A stretch of 64,000 bases of DNA from Methylophaga sp. (GCA_030148085.1 JASBUF010000051.1:1-64000), one strand, 5' to 3'; positions 29,645 to 40,828 are shown, counted from the stretch's first letter. The notes: a model not told the origin generated them from the letters alone. A program made the numbers and translations.

Positions 29645-31307
29645 CACAGGTTCAGACGAACAGTCACAGAACCCGGAAATGCACAAGGCCAAAACCACCA
29701 GAGCTTCCAGGTTTTCGCCTATCTGGATTATCCCTATTGTTGCCGCCTTAATGGGGGCCTGGCTGGTTGTCGATAATTACCGCAATACAGGCCCTCTGAT
29801 TACCCTGACCATCAGCAATGCTGAAGGTATTGAAGCCGGCAAAACCAAAATCAAAACCCGCAACGTGGATATTGGTCGCGTAGAAGAAGTGAAACTGTCT
29901 GAGGATCTCAGCCATGCACTCATCATCGCCCGTATCAACCACGATGCGGAAGACGTATTGGTCGAAAATACGAGATTCTGGGTGGTGAAGCCACGTGTTG
30001 GCCGTGAAGGGATCACCGGCTTTGGCACAGTGTTGTCAGGTGCGTACATTCAGCTTGATCCCGGTGATTCAGCGAAAAAGAAGCGGAAGTTTGACGTGCT
30101 TAAAGAGCCACCGGTTGCACTTGATGGGGTTGAAGGCATTCGCATCAAATTGGTTAGCCAGCTTGGCAATTCCTTACGTGTCGGGGATCCGGTCACTTAT
30201 CAGGGCTACACCGTTGGACGCGTTGAAACCGTTGAGTTTGATGAAAACTCAATAAAAGTGCACCACCAACTTTTTATCGAACGCCCCTATGATTCACTTA
30301 TCAAATCAAATACCCACTTCTGGTCGGCGAAAGGGATTAACCTTGAGATCAGTTCAGCTGGCTTTGAAGTGAATATTGCCTCGCTGGAAGCGCTTTTAAG
30401 TGGTGGGGTGACGTTTGGTGTGCTGGATGACTTACCCGCATCTGAGGCAGAACCGGATAAGGTCTATCAACTCTATGCCAATGAAGAAAGCGCACGTCAG
30501 GGTATGTTTAGTGAGTCGCTGGAATATGTGCTACTGGTAGAAGACACAGTACGCGGCCTGGCTGAAGGTGCGCCTGTCGAGTTTCGTGGTATTCGTGTTG
30601 GTACCGTGCGTAAAGTACCGTGGCGTTTTACGTCACCCGAGCGTCCGATTCGTGACAACTTTGCCATTCCTGTATTAATCAGCGTGGAACCTCAGCGGCT
30701 GAGTGGGCGTGAGAAAGTTGACCTCGACAACTGGCAGGAAAGAATTGAAAACCTGATTGGTAATGGTCTGAGCGCAAGTCTCAAGTCGGGTAATTTGCTG
30801 ACCGGTGCTTTATTTGTCGATCTCAATATTGATCGTGACCGTTCAGTTGAACAGGTTGCACAAACTTTCGAAGGTCGTCGCGTGATTCCCACCACCCCTA
30901 CCGGCTTGGCACAAATTGAACTCAAGGTCTCAACCCTACTGGATAAGCTCAATACCTTGAATATTGAGCCGGTGTTGTCGGGTATGAATGACACTGTGGA
31001 ACAATCTGAAACCTTGCTGCGCGAAATCCGTCAGTTAACCGAAAGCATCAATCAGTTGGTGAACAATGACGAATTAAAGAGCGTACCGGCAAATATGAAT
31101 CAAACCTTGGACGAACTGCGTCAAACGATTAAAGGTCTTTCGCCCGACTCGCCAGCCTATCAGGAGCTGAGTCGAACATTGCAAAGCCTGAACGAGTTGC
31201 TTCGTGATGCGCAGCCCCTCGCAAGAACATTAAAAGAACAGCCTAATGCTTTGATTTTTAATCAAAGTCCGAGCCAGGATCCGCAGCCGCCGGCTGCCCA
31301 ACCATAA
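29637..31307 (+). CDS. pqiB: PqiB, MCE/MlaD-domain intermembrane transport protein
   Basis: 556 aa; repeated MCE domains (GPLITLTISNAEGIEAGKTKIKTRNVDIGRV...). Confidence 0.93.
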   Translation: MSDTGSDEQSQNPEMHKAKTTRASRFSPIWIIPIVAALMGAWLVVDNYRNTGPLITLTISNAEGIEAGKTKIKTRNVDIGRVEEVKLSEDLSHALIIARINHDAEDVLVENTRFWVVKPRVGREGITGFGTVLSGAYIQLDPGDSAKKKRKFDVLKEPPVALDGVEGIRIKLVSQLGNSLRVGDPVTYQGYTVGRVETVEFDENSIKVHHQLFIERPYDSLIKSNTHFWSAKGINLEISSAGFEVNIASLEALLSGGVTFGVLDDLPASEAEPDKVYQLYANEESARQGMFSESLEYVLLVEDTVRGLAEGAPVEFRGIRVGTVRKVPWRFTSPERPIRDNFAIPVLISVEPQRLSGREKVDLDNWQERIENLIGNGLSASLKSGNLLTGALFVDLNIDRDRSVEQVAQTFEGRRVIPTTPTGLAQIELKVSTLLDKLNTLNIEPVLSGMNDTVEQSETLLREIRQLTESINQLVNNDELKSVPANMNQTLDELRQTIKGLSPDSPAYQELSRTLQSLNELLRDAQPLARTLKEQPNALIFNQSPSQDPQPPAAQP

Positions 31308-31323
31308 TAACAAAGGTTCAATT

Positions 31324-31902
31324 GTGACGACACTTAAACCCTACCTCGCCGCCTTTGCCTTTCTTTTAATACTAGGTTGCGCCAAGCAAACCGTCGAAAA
31401 ACAGCACTATTTTTTGCCTGTTACCGACGTTACAGAGCAGTCATCTGACTCGTTAAGGCCTTTACTTAAAGTTAGTGAGGTTCAGTTAAGCGATTTTCTG
31501 GATAGTGATGGTCTAGTACTGCAACTCGATGACATCACCCTTAATCAGGCAAAAAATCATGTGTGGGCAGAAGATCTGCACCGACAAATTGATCGAGGCC
31601 TGCGCCAGCGACTCAACCAACAACAGCAACAATTTACAGTCGTCGGTCCTCAAAGCACTGCGGATTTGAGCTTGTCGGTGGAAATCCACGCCTTTCATGC
31701 GCGCTATGATGGATTAGCTCTGACTAGTGGGCAATGGCAATTGAAGAACAAGCAAGGCGAGATTCAGCTGTTAGAGGGTTTTGATTTCACCGCCAAGCTT
31801 ACTGAGCCCGGTTACCCAGCGCTAGTCAGGGCCTTAGGTCAAAACCTCGATAAACTGTCCGCACAGATTGCTGAAGAATTACATCAACTTCAGCAAAAGT
31901 AA
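31324..31902 (+). CDS. pqiC: PqiC, ABC-type transport auxiliary lipoprotein
   Basis: Lipobox ILGCAKQ; third gene of pqiABC. Confidence 0.85.
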   Translation: MTTLKPYLAAFAFLLILGCAKQTVEKQHYFLPVTDVTEQSSDSLRPLLKVSEVQLSDFLDSDGLVLQLDDITLNQAKNHVWAEDLHRQIDRGLRQRLNQQQQQFTVVGPQSTADLSLSVEIHAFHARYDGLALTSGQWQLKNKQGEIQLLEGFDFTAKLTEPGYPALVRALGQNLDKLSAQIAEELHQLQQK

Positions 31903-32297
31903 TCATCCAAAGCAATTTTTGCACTTGCTTGGCTGAGCAATGCCTGATTTAGCGAAACAGCCGCTTACTATTTGTTGCTGTAGTAATTATATGGTGGTTA
32001 GTAACCCAAAGAAGACAGACTCATCAAAGCTAATACTTACTAATTCTTTTTTTAAAACAAGCTTTTATTACAATAAAATGAATCAACGAAAATCTCTTAT
32101 TTATTCCATTTTTGGGTCATTTTTGACTCATCACCTAATATGATTTTATAGAATTAGGCATAAAGCCAGTAGATTTAGGCAAGCTCTTTCCACCTTGCAT
32201 TTCATAAAATTTCAAGAAGTCATTGAGCCACTCAGATTGTCGAACATGCTGTTCATCCCTGTGTGGACTGCTGAACCTCATTTACCTGGATATTTCT

Positions 32298-33344
32298 ATG
32301 AAAACGATCGGTTATGCAGCACAAAACGCATCCACACCTCTAGCCCCGTTTGAATTTGTACGACGTGAATTACGCGCCAACGATGTTGAAATGGAAATTC
32401 TGTATTGCGGTGTCTGTCACTCTGATTTGCATATGGCGCGAAATGATTGGGGCTGGTCAGTTTACCCAGTAGTTCCAGGCCATGAAATCGTCGGCCGCGT
32501 GCTGAATGTCGGTGCTGACGTCACAAAATTCAAGGTGGGCGACCATGTTGCCGTCGGTTGTATGGTCGACAGTTGTCAGGAATGCGACCAGTGCCACAAC
32601 CACGAAGAACAATACTGCCGAGAAGGCATGACCCTGACCTACGGCTCGCCCGACCGCATTGATGGCAGCATCACCCACGGTGGTTACTCGAAGCACGTTG
32701 TTGTTCGTGAAGAGTTTGTTTTAAGCATTCCGCACGGTCTGGATTTATCACGTGTTGCTCCCCTGCTCTGTGCTGGCATTACTACCTACTCACCTTTAAG
32801 AAACTGGAATGTCGGACCGGGCAGCCGCGTGGCTGTTGTGGGTATGGGCGGTCTCGGCCATATGGCGATTAAACTGGCTGTTGGCTTAGGCGCACATGTC
32901 ACCGTGATCAGTCGTTCACCAGAGAAAGCAGCTGACGCCAAAGAATTGGGCGCTAACGCCTTTCTTGTATCCAGTAATCCAACGGCGATGGAAGCCGCGG
33001 CATCCAGCTTTGATCTGATTGTCGATACAGTGCCGGTGAAACATGACCTGAATCCGTATACACCATTGCTGGATATTGATGCCACGCTGGTGCTGGTGGG
33101 TCAGTTAGGCCCTGTCAGCGAGCCAGAAACCACGGCATTGGTCATGGGCCGTCGTCGCATTGCCGGTTCGTTAATTGGTGGCATTAAAGAAACACAGGAA
33201 TTACTCGATTTTTGTGGTGAGAAAAACATCCTGCCGGAATGCGAAATAATCCGGATGGATGAGATCAATACCGCATTTGAACGAATGGAACGCTCAGATG
33301 TCCGTTATCGATTCGTCATTGATATGGATTCGCTGACGCTGTGA
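32298..33344 (+). CDS. NAD(P)-dependent zinc alcohol dehydrogenase (YahK/AdhC-like)
   Basis: MKTIGYAAQNASTPLAPFEFVRREL; CGVCHSDLH, GHEIVGRV; start at 32298. Confidence 0.93.
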   Translation: MKTIGYAAQNASTPLAPFEFVRRELRANDVEMEILYCGVCHSDLHMARNDWGWSVYPVVPGHEIVGRVLNVGADVTKFKVGDHVAVGCMVDSCQECDQCHNHEEQYCREGMTLTYGSPDRIDGSITHGGYSKHVVVREEFVLSIPHGLDLSRVAPLLCAGITTYSPLRNWNVGPGSRVAVVGMGGLGHMAIKLAVGLGAHVTVISRSPEKAADAKELGANAFLVSSNPTAMEAAASSFDLIVDTVPVKHDLNPYTPLLDIDATLVLVGQLGPVSEPETTALVMGRRRIAGSLIGGIKETQELLDFCGEKNILPECEIIRMDEINTAFERMERSDVRYRFVIDMDSLTL

Positions 33345-33446
33345 TGTTTTAACCATCAACGGCTTCATTCTTCTTCAACCTAACCCTCCAGGCGTCAGGC
33401 CCGGATCAAAATCAGCAACCACTTCTGCATTAATGGTGATGCAACA

Positions 33447-33484
33447 CGGCGGTTATAACGTGGTTAACCGAGTTTTAACCGCCG
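33447..33484. promoter_or_regulatory. 38-bp nested palindrome upstream of RND operon
   Basis: CGGCGGTTATAAC-gt-GGTTAACC-ga-GTTTTAACCGCCG, one mismatch pair in the arms. Confidence 0.6.
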
Positions 33485-33545
33485 CACAGGTAGTGTAAGT
33501 CCATAACTCATAGGCTGTGCCAAACCATTTACTGAGGATTTTTAA

Positions 33546-34715
33546 ATGAGATCAACCGCTCTTCTGCTCACCATTGTGACGTCACTGTTTGTAACGGGAT
33601 GCTCTGAAACTGATGCTCAGCCAAGTGCCGCGGCATCTGCGCCACCACCGGCTGAGGTGGATGTCGCTTTACCACTCACACATACCTTAACCGATTGGGA
33701 TGAATTCACCGGACGCTTTGAAGCAATTAATGACGTGCAATTGCGTGCGCGGGTGACAGGCTATCTGGTCGAGAAAAAATTTAAAGACGGTCAGTTCGTG
33801 AAAAAAGGTGACGTGCTGTTTGTCATCGATCCTCGCCCGTTTAGTTATGAGTTGCAACGTGTTGAAGCCCAACATGAACTGGCACAGAAAGAATGGGAAC
33901 GCGCCCAGAATCTGCGTGAAACCAAGGCTATTTCTCAGGAAGAAGCCGATCGCCGTTTTCAGGAACTGCAAATTGCCAAAGCCACACTCAACGATGCCCG
34001 TCTGCAGCTCGGCTTTACTCAAGTTACCGCACCGATTGACGGCAAGATGAGTGACAGCTATGTCGACATCGGCAATATGGTGGAAGAAAACGACACCGTG
34101 TTGACCCGTATTGTCAGTACCAACCCGGTGCACTTCCGTTTTGAAGGCTCACAGGGTGACTTGCTCAAATACCTGCGTCTTGACCGTGCCGGTCAACGTC
34201 CAAGTAGTGACAGCGCGCCGAACCCTATTTACGTCAAATTGCTGGATGAAGATAAGTTCTATCACCAGGGCTACATGCATTTTGTCGACAATGCGGTGGA
34301 TAGTTCCACCGGTACGATTCAAGCCACAGCGGTGGTCAACAATGATGCTGGCATTATCTACCCTGGCCTGTTTGGTCGTGCCCGTCTGCTCGGCCGTGCT
34401 AACTATGAAGCGGTACTGGTACCGGAAAATGCCATCAATACGGATCAGGATAAGAAGTTTGTCTACATCGTTAATGACACTGACCAAATCCAACGCCAGT
34501 ACGTTAGTGTCGGCAACTTGCTGGATAACGACTACATCGTAATCAGCGCGGGCCTCACCGGTGAAGAGCGTGTCGTAGTCAATGGCATTCAACGTATTCG
34601 TCAGGCACAACAAGTCGTTAGCCCGAATATGACTGAGCTCGAATGGCGTGAAATTGAGACCATCGTTTATGCCGACGAAGCACCGGAAACGGTTCAAACT
34701 GCCGAGCAAGAATAA
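33546..34715 (+). CDS. RND efflux periplasmic adaptor (MexE-like)
   Basis: Lipoprotein-like N-terminus VTGCSETD; adaptor core VRARVTGYLVEKKFKDGQFVKKGDVLFVIDPRPF. Confidence 0.93.
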   Translation: MRSTALLLTIVTSLFVTGCSETDAQPSAAASAPPPAEVDVALPLTHTLTDWDEFTGRFEAINDVQLRARVTGYLVEKKFKDGQFVKKGDVLFVIDPRPFSYELQRVEAQHELAQKEWERAQNLRETKAISQEEADRRFQELQIAKATLNDARLQLGFTQVTAPIDGKMSDSYVDIGNMVEENDTVLTRIVSTNPVHFRFEGSQGDLLKYLRLDRAGQRPSSDSAPNPIYVKLLDEDKFYHQGYMHFVDNAVDSSTGTIQATAVVNNDAGIIYPGLFGRARLLGRANYEAVLVPENAINTDQDKKFVYIVNDTDQIQRQYVSVGNLLDNDYIVISAGLTGEERVVVNGIQRIRQAQQVVSPNMTELEWREIETIVYADEAPETVQTAEQE

Positions 34716-34727
34716 GGAGCCCTGACG

Positions 34728-37700
34728 ATGCAATTTCCGAAGTTTTTTATCGACAGGCCGATTTTTGCGACGGTGCTTTCCATTATCACCGTCATCATCG
34801 GGGCGATGGCGTTTCTGACACTGCCGATTGAGCAATACCCCTCTGTTGCACCACCGACCATTCAGGTCTCAGCCAACTATCCGGGCGCAACGGCAGAAAC
34901 CGTCGCAGAGACCGTTGCTACTCCGATTGAGCAGGAAGTGAATGGTGTTGAGGGCATGCTATATATGTACTCTCAGGCATCGTCAGACGGCAGCATGACT
35001 TTGACGATAACCTTTGAGTTAGGTACCGATTTGGATACCGCTCAGGTACTGGTGCAAAACCGGGTAGCGATTGCTGAACCGCGTCTGCCTGAAGTTGTCC
35101 GTAGCATGGGTGTGACCACCCGTAAAAACACGCCTGATCTGATGCTGGTTATAAACATGTCATCACCGGATGGCACTTATGACCAGAATTATCTGGCGAA
35201 CTATGGCGTACTCAATGTGCGTGATCGTCTGCGTCGGATTGATGGTGTGGGTGATGTAAGGGTGTTTGGTGCCGCTGACTATGCGATGCGGATTTGGTTG
35301 AAACCGGATCTGCTGCAATCGTTTGGTATTGCTGCCGGTGACATTATTTCTGCCTTGCGTTCGCAAAATGTGCAGGTAGCCAGCGGTACACTGAACCGTG
35401 CCCCACAAACTGAACAGAATTTTTACGAATACATCGTCCAGACTCAGGGACGTCTGGAAAGTCCTGAACAGTTCGGTGAAGTCATTGTAAAAGCCAGTGA
35501 AGGTCGAATTGTTCGCTTAAAAGATGTCGCGCGCATTGAACTCGGTGCACAGGAATATGTGACCAAGGGTTATCTGGGTGAAAACCCGGCGGTAGCTTTG
35601 CCTATTTATCAACGTCCTGGCTCTAACGCGATAGCCACCACCAGAGCTCTGATTGCGGAAATGGAAGATATCGCCGCAGACTTCCCGCCGGGCATTGAGT
35701 ATGAGTTTGCTTATAACCCGACCGAGTTTATCGAGCAATCAGTGACGGCGGTTGAGCATACGGTCTATGAAGCCGTGTTTTTGGTTGTCATCGTGATTCT
35801 GGTTTTCTTGCAGACCTGGCGGGCGGCCATTATTCCTATCGTAGCGATTCCGGTCTCATTGATTGGTACCTTTGCCGTGATGTCAGCGTTGGGCTTTTCG
35901 CTCAACAACCTGACTTTGTTTGGTCTGGTTTTGGCAATTGGTATTGTCGTTGATGATGCCATCGTTATCGTCGAAAACATGGAGCGTAACCTGCGTAACG
36001 GCCTCTCTCCTCGTGAGTCGGCACGTAAAACCATGGATGAAGTCGGCAGCGCCTTGATTGCGATGGGCCTGGTATTAGTGGCGGTATTCCTGCCTACCAT
36101 GTTCCTCGAAGGTATTTCCGGTAAGTTCTATCAAGCCTTTGGTCTGACGGTGGCTGTGGCGACCATCATTTCCGTCGCGGTGTCGTTGACCTTGTCACCG
36201 GCATTAGCGGCGATTTTAATGAAGGTCGATCCACATCACGACAAACCGGTGAAGTGGTACAAATCGCCGGTTAAAGCCTTCTTTAATGGTTTCAATTCCG
36301 GCATGAACGCCCTCTCTGAACGTTATGGCTGGTTTGTCGCCAAAACCACGCGCATGATCGTCATTATGCTGGTGATTTACGGTGGCCTGATGACCTTGAT
36401 CGCTTATCAGTTTGATCGCGTACCGACAGGCTTTATTCCGTCACAGGATCAAGGCTCGTTAATCGTGGCTATTACCCTGCCTGAAGGTGCGTCGCTCAGT
36501 GAAACAGATAAGGTGACTAAGGCGGTTACGGCTGAAATGCTGAAAGTGCCGGGTCTGGCAAATACCGTTGGCTTTACCGGCTTTTCCGGGGCAACGCGGA
36601 CGCTGCAATCTAATGCCTCTGTGTTATTCACTCCCTTGGATCCGTTTGAAAAACGTATTGCTGAAGGCATTGAATATCAGACTATTTTGAGTGATATGCG
36701 CGCCGTTGCCGCTAGCTTTAAAAATGCTCAGATCGCTGTATTTGAACGTCCACCTGTACCTGGTATCGGTAACGCCGGTGGCTTTAAGTTGATGCTGCAA
36801 GACCAAGGTGGTCGTGGACTGAAAGTGCTGGAACAGGCTGCGGTTGATTTGGCTGCAGCGGCGAACAGTCCTGACAGTCCGGCAACGACGGCGGCATTTA
36901 CGTTCTTTAGTACCAATAATCCACAGCTTTATCTGGATATTGATCGTAATAAAGCGGAACGCCTGGGTGTCCCTGTCGACAGTGTGTTTGAAGCATTGGA
37001 AGTCTTTATAGGGTCCGTATATATTAATGACTTCAATTACTTAGGGCGCACATTTAGAGTGACAGCACAAGCTGAGGCTGAAGAGCGTCTGAGTATTGAT
37101 GATGCCTTGAGAATTAGTGTTCGCAATAACAATGGCGATATGGTGCCGATTGGTTCATTTGCTACCGTTCAAAACACCTCCGGTCCGTCACGTGTTCCAC
37201 GCTATAACCTCTACCCTGCTGCCGGTGTAATGGGTAGTGCCAGCCCCGGTTTCAGCTCAGGTGAAGCATTAACAGCGATGGAAAACCTGGCGGAGCAAGT
37301 ACTGCCGGATGGTATCGGTTACGAATGGACCGAGATCGCCTATCAGCAAAAAGCGACCGGTGATACTGCCGTACTCGCCTTCGTATTGGCCGTGGTGTTT
37401 GTATTCCTATTGTTGGCGGCGCAGTACGAAAGCTGGACTCTGCCGTTATCCATCATTCTGATTGTACCTATGTGTCTGCTGTCAGCAATTACAGGGGTTT
37501 ATATCGCTGGTATGGATAACAACATCCTGACGCAGATTGGTCTGGTGGTGCTGGTGGGGCTGGCGTCTAAAAACGCGATTCTTATCGTTGAATTTGCCAA
37601 AGAACTGGAAGATCAGGGTCGTGATATGTGGCAGGCCGCTGTCGAAGCTGCCCGTCTGCGTTTACGCCCGATCTTGATGACGTCATTTGCCTTCATTCTC

Positions 37701-37898
37701 GGTGTGGTGCCGATGGTGATCGCCGAAGGTGCCGGTGCTGAAATGCGTCAGGCGCTTGGTGTGGCGGTGTTCTCGGGCATGCTCGGCGTGACCGCCTTCG
37801 GTTTGATCTTTACACCGGTGTTCTACGTTTTGTGTCGCAAGCTGGCGCTTATTCGTCCTAAGAAAAGCGCACAACCCTTGTCTTCGGAGACTGTTTAA
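34728..37898 (+). CDS. RND multidrug efflux permease (MexF/HAE1-like)
   Basis: 1056 aa; MQFPKFFIDRPIFATVLSIITVIIGAMAFLTLPIEQYPSVAPPTIQVSANYPGA. Confidence 0.95.
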   Translation: MQFPKFFIDRPIFATVLSIITVIIGAMAFLTLPIEQYPSVAPPTIQVSANYPGATAETVAETVATPIEQEVNGVEGMLYMYSQASSDGSMTLTITFELGTDLDTAQVLVQNRVAIAEPRLPEVVRSMGVTTRKNTPDLMLVINMSSPDGTYDQNYLANYGVLNVRDRLRRIDGVGDVRVFGAADYAMRIWLKPDLLQSFGIAAGDIISALRSQNVQVASGTLNRAPQTEQNFYEYIVQTQGRLESPEQFGEVIVKASEGRIVRLKDVARIELGAQEYVTKGYLGENPAVALPIYQRPGSNAIATTRALIAEMEDIAADFPPGIEYEFAYNPTEFIEQSVTAVEHTVYEAVFLVVIVILVFLQTWRAAIIPIVAIPVSLIGTFAVMSALGFSLNNLTLFGLVLAIGIVVDDAIVIVENMERNLRNGLSPRESARKTMDEVGSALIAMGLVLVAVFLPTMFLEGISGKFYQAFGLTVAVATIISVAVSLTLSPALAAILMKVDPHHDKPVKWYKSPVKAFFNGFNSGMNALSERYGWFVAKTTRMIVIMLVIYGGLMTLIAYQFDRVPTGFIPSQDQGSLIVAITLPEGASLSETDKVTKAVTAEMLKVPGLANTVGFTGFSGATRTLQSNASVLFTPLDPFEKRIAEGIEYQTILSDMRAVAASFKNAQIAVFERPPVPGIGNAGGFKLMLQDQGGRGLKVLEQAAVDLAAAANSPDSPATTAAFTFFSTNNPQLYLDIDRNKAERLGVPVDSVFEALEVFIGSVYINDFNYLGRTFRVTAQAEAEERLSIDDALRISVRNNNGDMVPIGSFATVQNTSGPSRVPRYNLYPAAGVMGSASPGFSSGEALTAMENLAEQVLPDGIGYEWTEIAYQQKATGDTAVLAFVLAVVFVFLLLAAQYESWTLPLSIILIVPMCLLSAITGVYIAGMDNNILTQIGLVVLVGLASKNAILIVEFAKELEDQGRDMWQAAVEAARLRLRPILMTSFAFILGVVPMVIAEGAGAEMRQALGVAVFSGMLGVTAFGLIFTPVFYVLCRKLALIRPKKSAQPLSSETV

Positions 37899-37900
37899 TC

Positions 37901-39373
37901 ATGAAATTGCGTTTAATTAGTGCCTTAATAGGCGTGACATTGGTATCGACCGGCTGCGCCTCTTTTCGCGATTACCAGGCACCGGAATCGCCAGCTGCGG
38001 TCGCCAATATCGAGTTACAAGAAACCGACAATGCCCGTTTCCAAGTCGACACCACATTGGTGTCTAACTGGTGGCGTGAGTTTAATGACCCGCTGCTCTC
38101 AGACTTGGTTGAACAGTCTTTGACGGCCAACCCGGATGTCCGTATTGCCTATGCCAATCTGCTGGAAGCGAGAGCGTTAAGCCGAGAAACCGGTTATGAC
38201 CGTCAGCCGACGGTGAATGCGGCCGGAGATATTTCTCGCAATCTGAACTCACAGGAAACCGTGAGTGGTGATAGCGTGCCGCGAACGAACAATAACTTCC
38301 AGGCCGGTTTTGATGCCAGCTGGGAATTGGATGTGTTTCGCAGTGTCTCGTCCAGAATCGAGGCACAAACAGCATTAACTGAAGCAGTTGAAGCTGACTT
38401 GCAAAGCATTTATGTCAGCATCACGGCCGAAGTCGCTCGTGCCTACATGGAGTTACGCGGCGCTCAGTACCGCCTGGATATTGCCGAGCGTAACAGGCAG
38501 AACCAAGCTGAAACGTATGAGCTAACACAGGTGCTGCTCGATGGTGGTCGTGCCAATGCGCTGGATGTCTCCCGTGCTGAAACACAAATGACCATCACCG
38601 CTGCAACGATTCCACCGCTGCAAGCGGAGATTACAGCCAATATTAACCGACTGTCCGTGTTGACCGGACAAGTGCCGGATACGCTGAGACAGACTCTGTC
38701 GGAAAAAGCGGCATTACCGGGGCTGCCGGTGACGGTGGCTCTGGGTGATACTGAATCGTTGTTGAAACGCCGCCCCGATATTCGCTCTGCTGAACGCAAT
38801 CTGGCTGCCAGTGTGGCCGGCTACAATGTGGCGGTATCCGATTTATTCCCTAGAGTAACCTTGTTGGGCTCACTGGGTTTTGTCGCTACCAATCTGAGTA
38901 GCTTTGGCACCACAGCGTTGGCCGGTTCGTTGGGGCCATCTTTACAATGGCAGGTGTTTAACCGTGACAGTCTGCATGCCCGTCTGGATCAGGCTGATGC
39001 CCGTAGTCAGGCGCAACTCGCTCTCTATGACAAAACAGTACTCGCCGCACTGGAAGAAACTCAGACCGCCGTCAGCAACTTTGCCCGTCAGGAAGAGCGT
39101 CGCGCTGTTTTACAGCAAGCGGCTAAATCAGCGAAGCACTCAGCGGAACTCGCGAAACAACGTTTCGATGAGGGCTATGACGATTTTCTTGATGTGCTGG
39201 ATGCCGAACGTACCCTGCTCTCCACCGAGGATACGCTCGCAACCAGTGAAATCAGCTCGGTATTGAGCTTGATCGCTATTTACAAAGCACTGGGTGGCGG
39301 TTGGCAAGTGACAGACACATCAGTCAGTGCCAGTGATCTACACTGGGAAATGTATCAGGAATACAGGGGCTAA
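37901..39373 (+). CDS. NodT/OprM family outer membrane efflux lipoprotein
   Basis: 490 aa; lipobox STGCASF; LLKRRPDIRSAERNLAA. Confidence 0.93.
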   Translation: MKLRLISALIGVTLVSTGCASFRDYQAPESPAAVANIELQETDNARFQVDTTLVSNWWREFNDPLLSDLVEQSLTANPDVRIAYANLLEARALSRETGYDRQPTVNAAGDISRNLNSQETVSGDSVPRTNNNFQAGFDASWELDVFRSVSSRIEAQTALTEAVEADLQSIYVSITAEVARAYMELRGAQYRLDIAERNRQNQAETYELTQVLLDGGRANALDVSRAETQMTITAATIPPLQAEITANINRLSVLTGQVPDTLRQTLSEKAALPGLPVTVALGDTESLLKRRPDIRSAERNLAASVAGYNVAVSDLFPRVTLLGSLGFVATNLSSFGTTALAGSLGPSLQWQVFNRDSLHARLDQADARSQAQLALYDKTVLAALEETQTAVSNFARQEERRAVLQQAAKSAKHSAELAKQRFDEGYDDFLDVLDAERTLLSTEDTLATSEISSVLSLIAIYKALGGGWQVTDTSVSASDLHWEMYQEYRG

Positions 39374-39375
39374 TC

Positions 39376-40311
39376 ATGGCTAACCTTGAAACTAATACGC
39401 TTATCCAAGCTATTGATAGCAGTGCTGAAGCACGGGCCAAGTTATCTGAACTCATCAGTCGTTACACACCGCATGACGGCTATTTTGATTTGCCATTGCC
39501 CGGTGTGCATTTGCTGCGTGTTTCTGCCGAAGAAAAACACCCCAGTCGCGCGGTGACCAAGCCGGGCATGTGTATCGTTGCCCAAGGTGCCAAACGTGTA
39601 TTGCTTGGTGATGATGTCTTCGAATACGACAACTCACGCATGGCGGTCTACTCCACTGAGGTGCCGGTCTCAGCCAACATTATCAAGGCCAGTAAAGAAG
39701 AGCCGTATCTGTGTCTGATTGTCGATATCGAGCCACAAAAACTCGCCGAGTTAACACTAAAAGCTTTCCCTGACGGTGTGCCGAAATTACAGCAACCCAG
39801 AGCACTGTTTCTTGGTAAGGCCAATCCAAAAATTGTCGAGGCTGGCATTCGTCTTCTCGAATTAATGGCGCAACCGGATGATGCCGAGTTCTTACAACCG
39901 CTGGTGATGGATGAGATCTTTATTCGCCTACTGCGCAGTGATATAGGCAGCCTGGTTGTGCAAATTGCGTCAACTGATTCCAATCTGCAGCGTGTCGCCA
40001 AATCCATTCGCTGGATAAGGGAACACTATACAGAGTCAATGAAGGTCGATGATTTAGCCGACATCAGCAATATGAGCGTGTCTGCGTTTCATACCCACTT
40101 CAAAACCGTTACCGGCATGACACCGCTGCAGTTCCAGAAAGAACTGCGACTGCACGAGGCCAAACAATTGATGCTGACCAAGATGATGGATGTCAGCACC
40201 GCCTGTATGCATGTTGGCTATGCCAGCGTGTCCCAGTTTAGCCGTGAATACAGCCGTTTGTTTGGCGTATCACCGAGTAAAGATGCTCGTTCACAGATTA
40301 CAGCAGGCTGA
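39376..40311 (+). CDS. AraC family regulator with N-terminal AraC_N (DUF1256-like/CuRO-type) domain
   Basis: 311 aa; C-terminal SMKVDDLADISNMSVSAFHTHFKTVTGMTPLQFQKELRLHEAKQLM. Confidence 0.93.
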   Translation: MANLETNTLIQAIDSSAEARAKLSELISRYTPHDGYFDLPLPGVHLLRVSAEEKHPSRAVTKPGMCIVAQGAKRVLLGDDVFEYDNSRMAVYSTEVPVSANIIKASKEEPYLCLIVDIEPQKLAELTLKAFPDGVPKLQQPRALFLGKANPKIVEAGIRLLELMAQPDDAEFLQPLVMDEIFIRLLRSDIGSLVVQIASTDSNLQRVAKSIRWIREHYTESMKVDDLADISNMSVSAFHTHFKTVTGMTPLQFQKELRLHEAKQLMLTKMMDVSTACMHVGYASVSQFSREYSRLFGVSPSKDARSQITAG

Positions 40312-40357
40312 TACATAAGCTCACTCATTCATTTTCAGACTTTGAAGGGATTGTTTT

Positions 40358-40828
40358 ATGAAAATCACCATCAATAAACAGACGCATCAGCTAGATGTAC
40401 CTGACGATATGCCTATTTTATGGGCGCTGCGCGATGTGCTCGGCATGACCGGCACCAAGTTTGGTTGTGGTAAAGCCCTTTGCGGTGCTTGCACGGTGAT
40501 GCTTGACGGCAACCCGATTCGTTCTTGTGTGACGCCAGTCAAAGCTGCTGAGAATAAGCAGATCACTACGATTGAAGCCATCTCCGAGCAGCCTGCCGGA
40601 CCAGCGATTCAAGCTGCCTGGATCGAAAACAACGTACCACAATGTGGCTACTGCCAGTCAGGACAAATCGTCTCAGCGACAGCCCTTCTCAACTCAAACA
40701 AGAAACCAACGGATGACGATATTAATGCGGCGATGAGTGGCAATATCTGTCGTTGTGGTACCTATAACCGCATTCGCGATGCGATCAAACAAGCGGCTGA
40801 AACTATGGAGGCGGGTCATGAAGGATAA
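40358..40828 (+). CDS. (2Fe-2S) subunit of molybdenum hydroxylase (IorA-like)
   Basis: [16 protein letters not shown] and [16 protein letters not shown]...[13 protein letters not shown]. Confidence 0.95.
   Translation: MKITINKQTHQLDVPDDMPILWALRDVLGMTGTKFGCGKALCGACTVMLDGNPIRSCVTPVKAAENKQITTIEAISEQPAGPAIQAAWIENNVPQCGYCQSGQIVSATALLNSNKKPTDDDINAAMSGNICRCGTYNRIRDAIKQAAETMEAGHEG

Noticed and set aside
34149-34835. 228-aa antisense ORF across the adaptor/permease junction
   Set aside because: Antisense to well-conserved RND genes with no recognisable domain.
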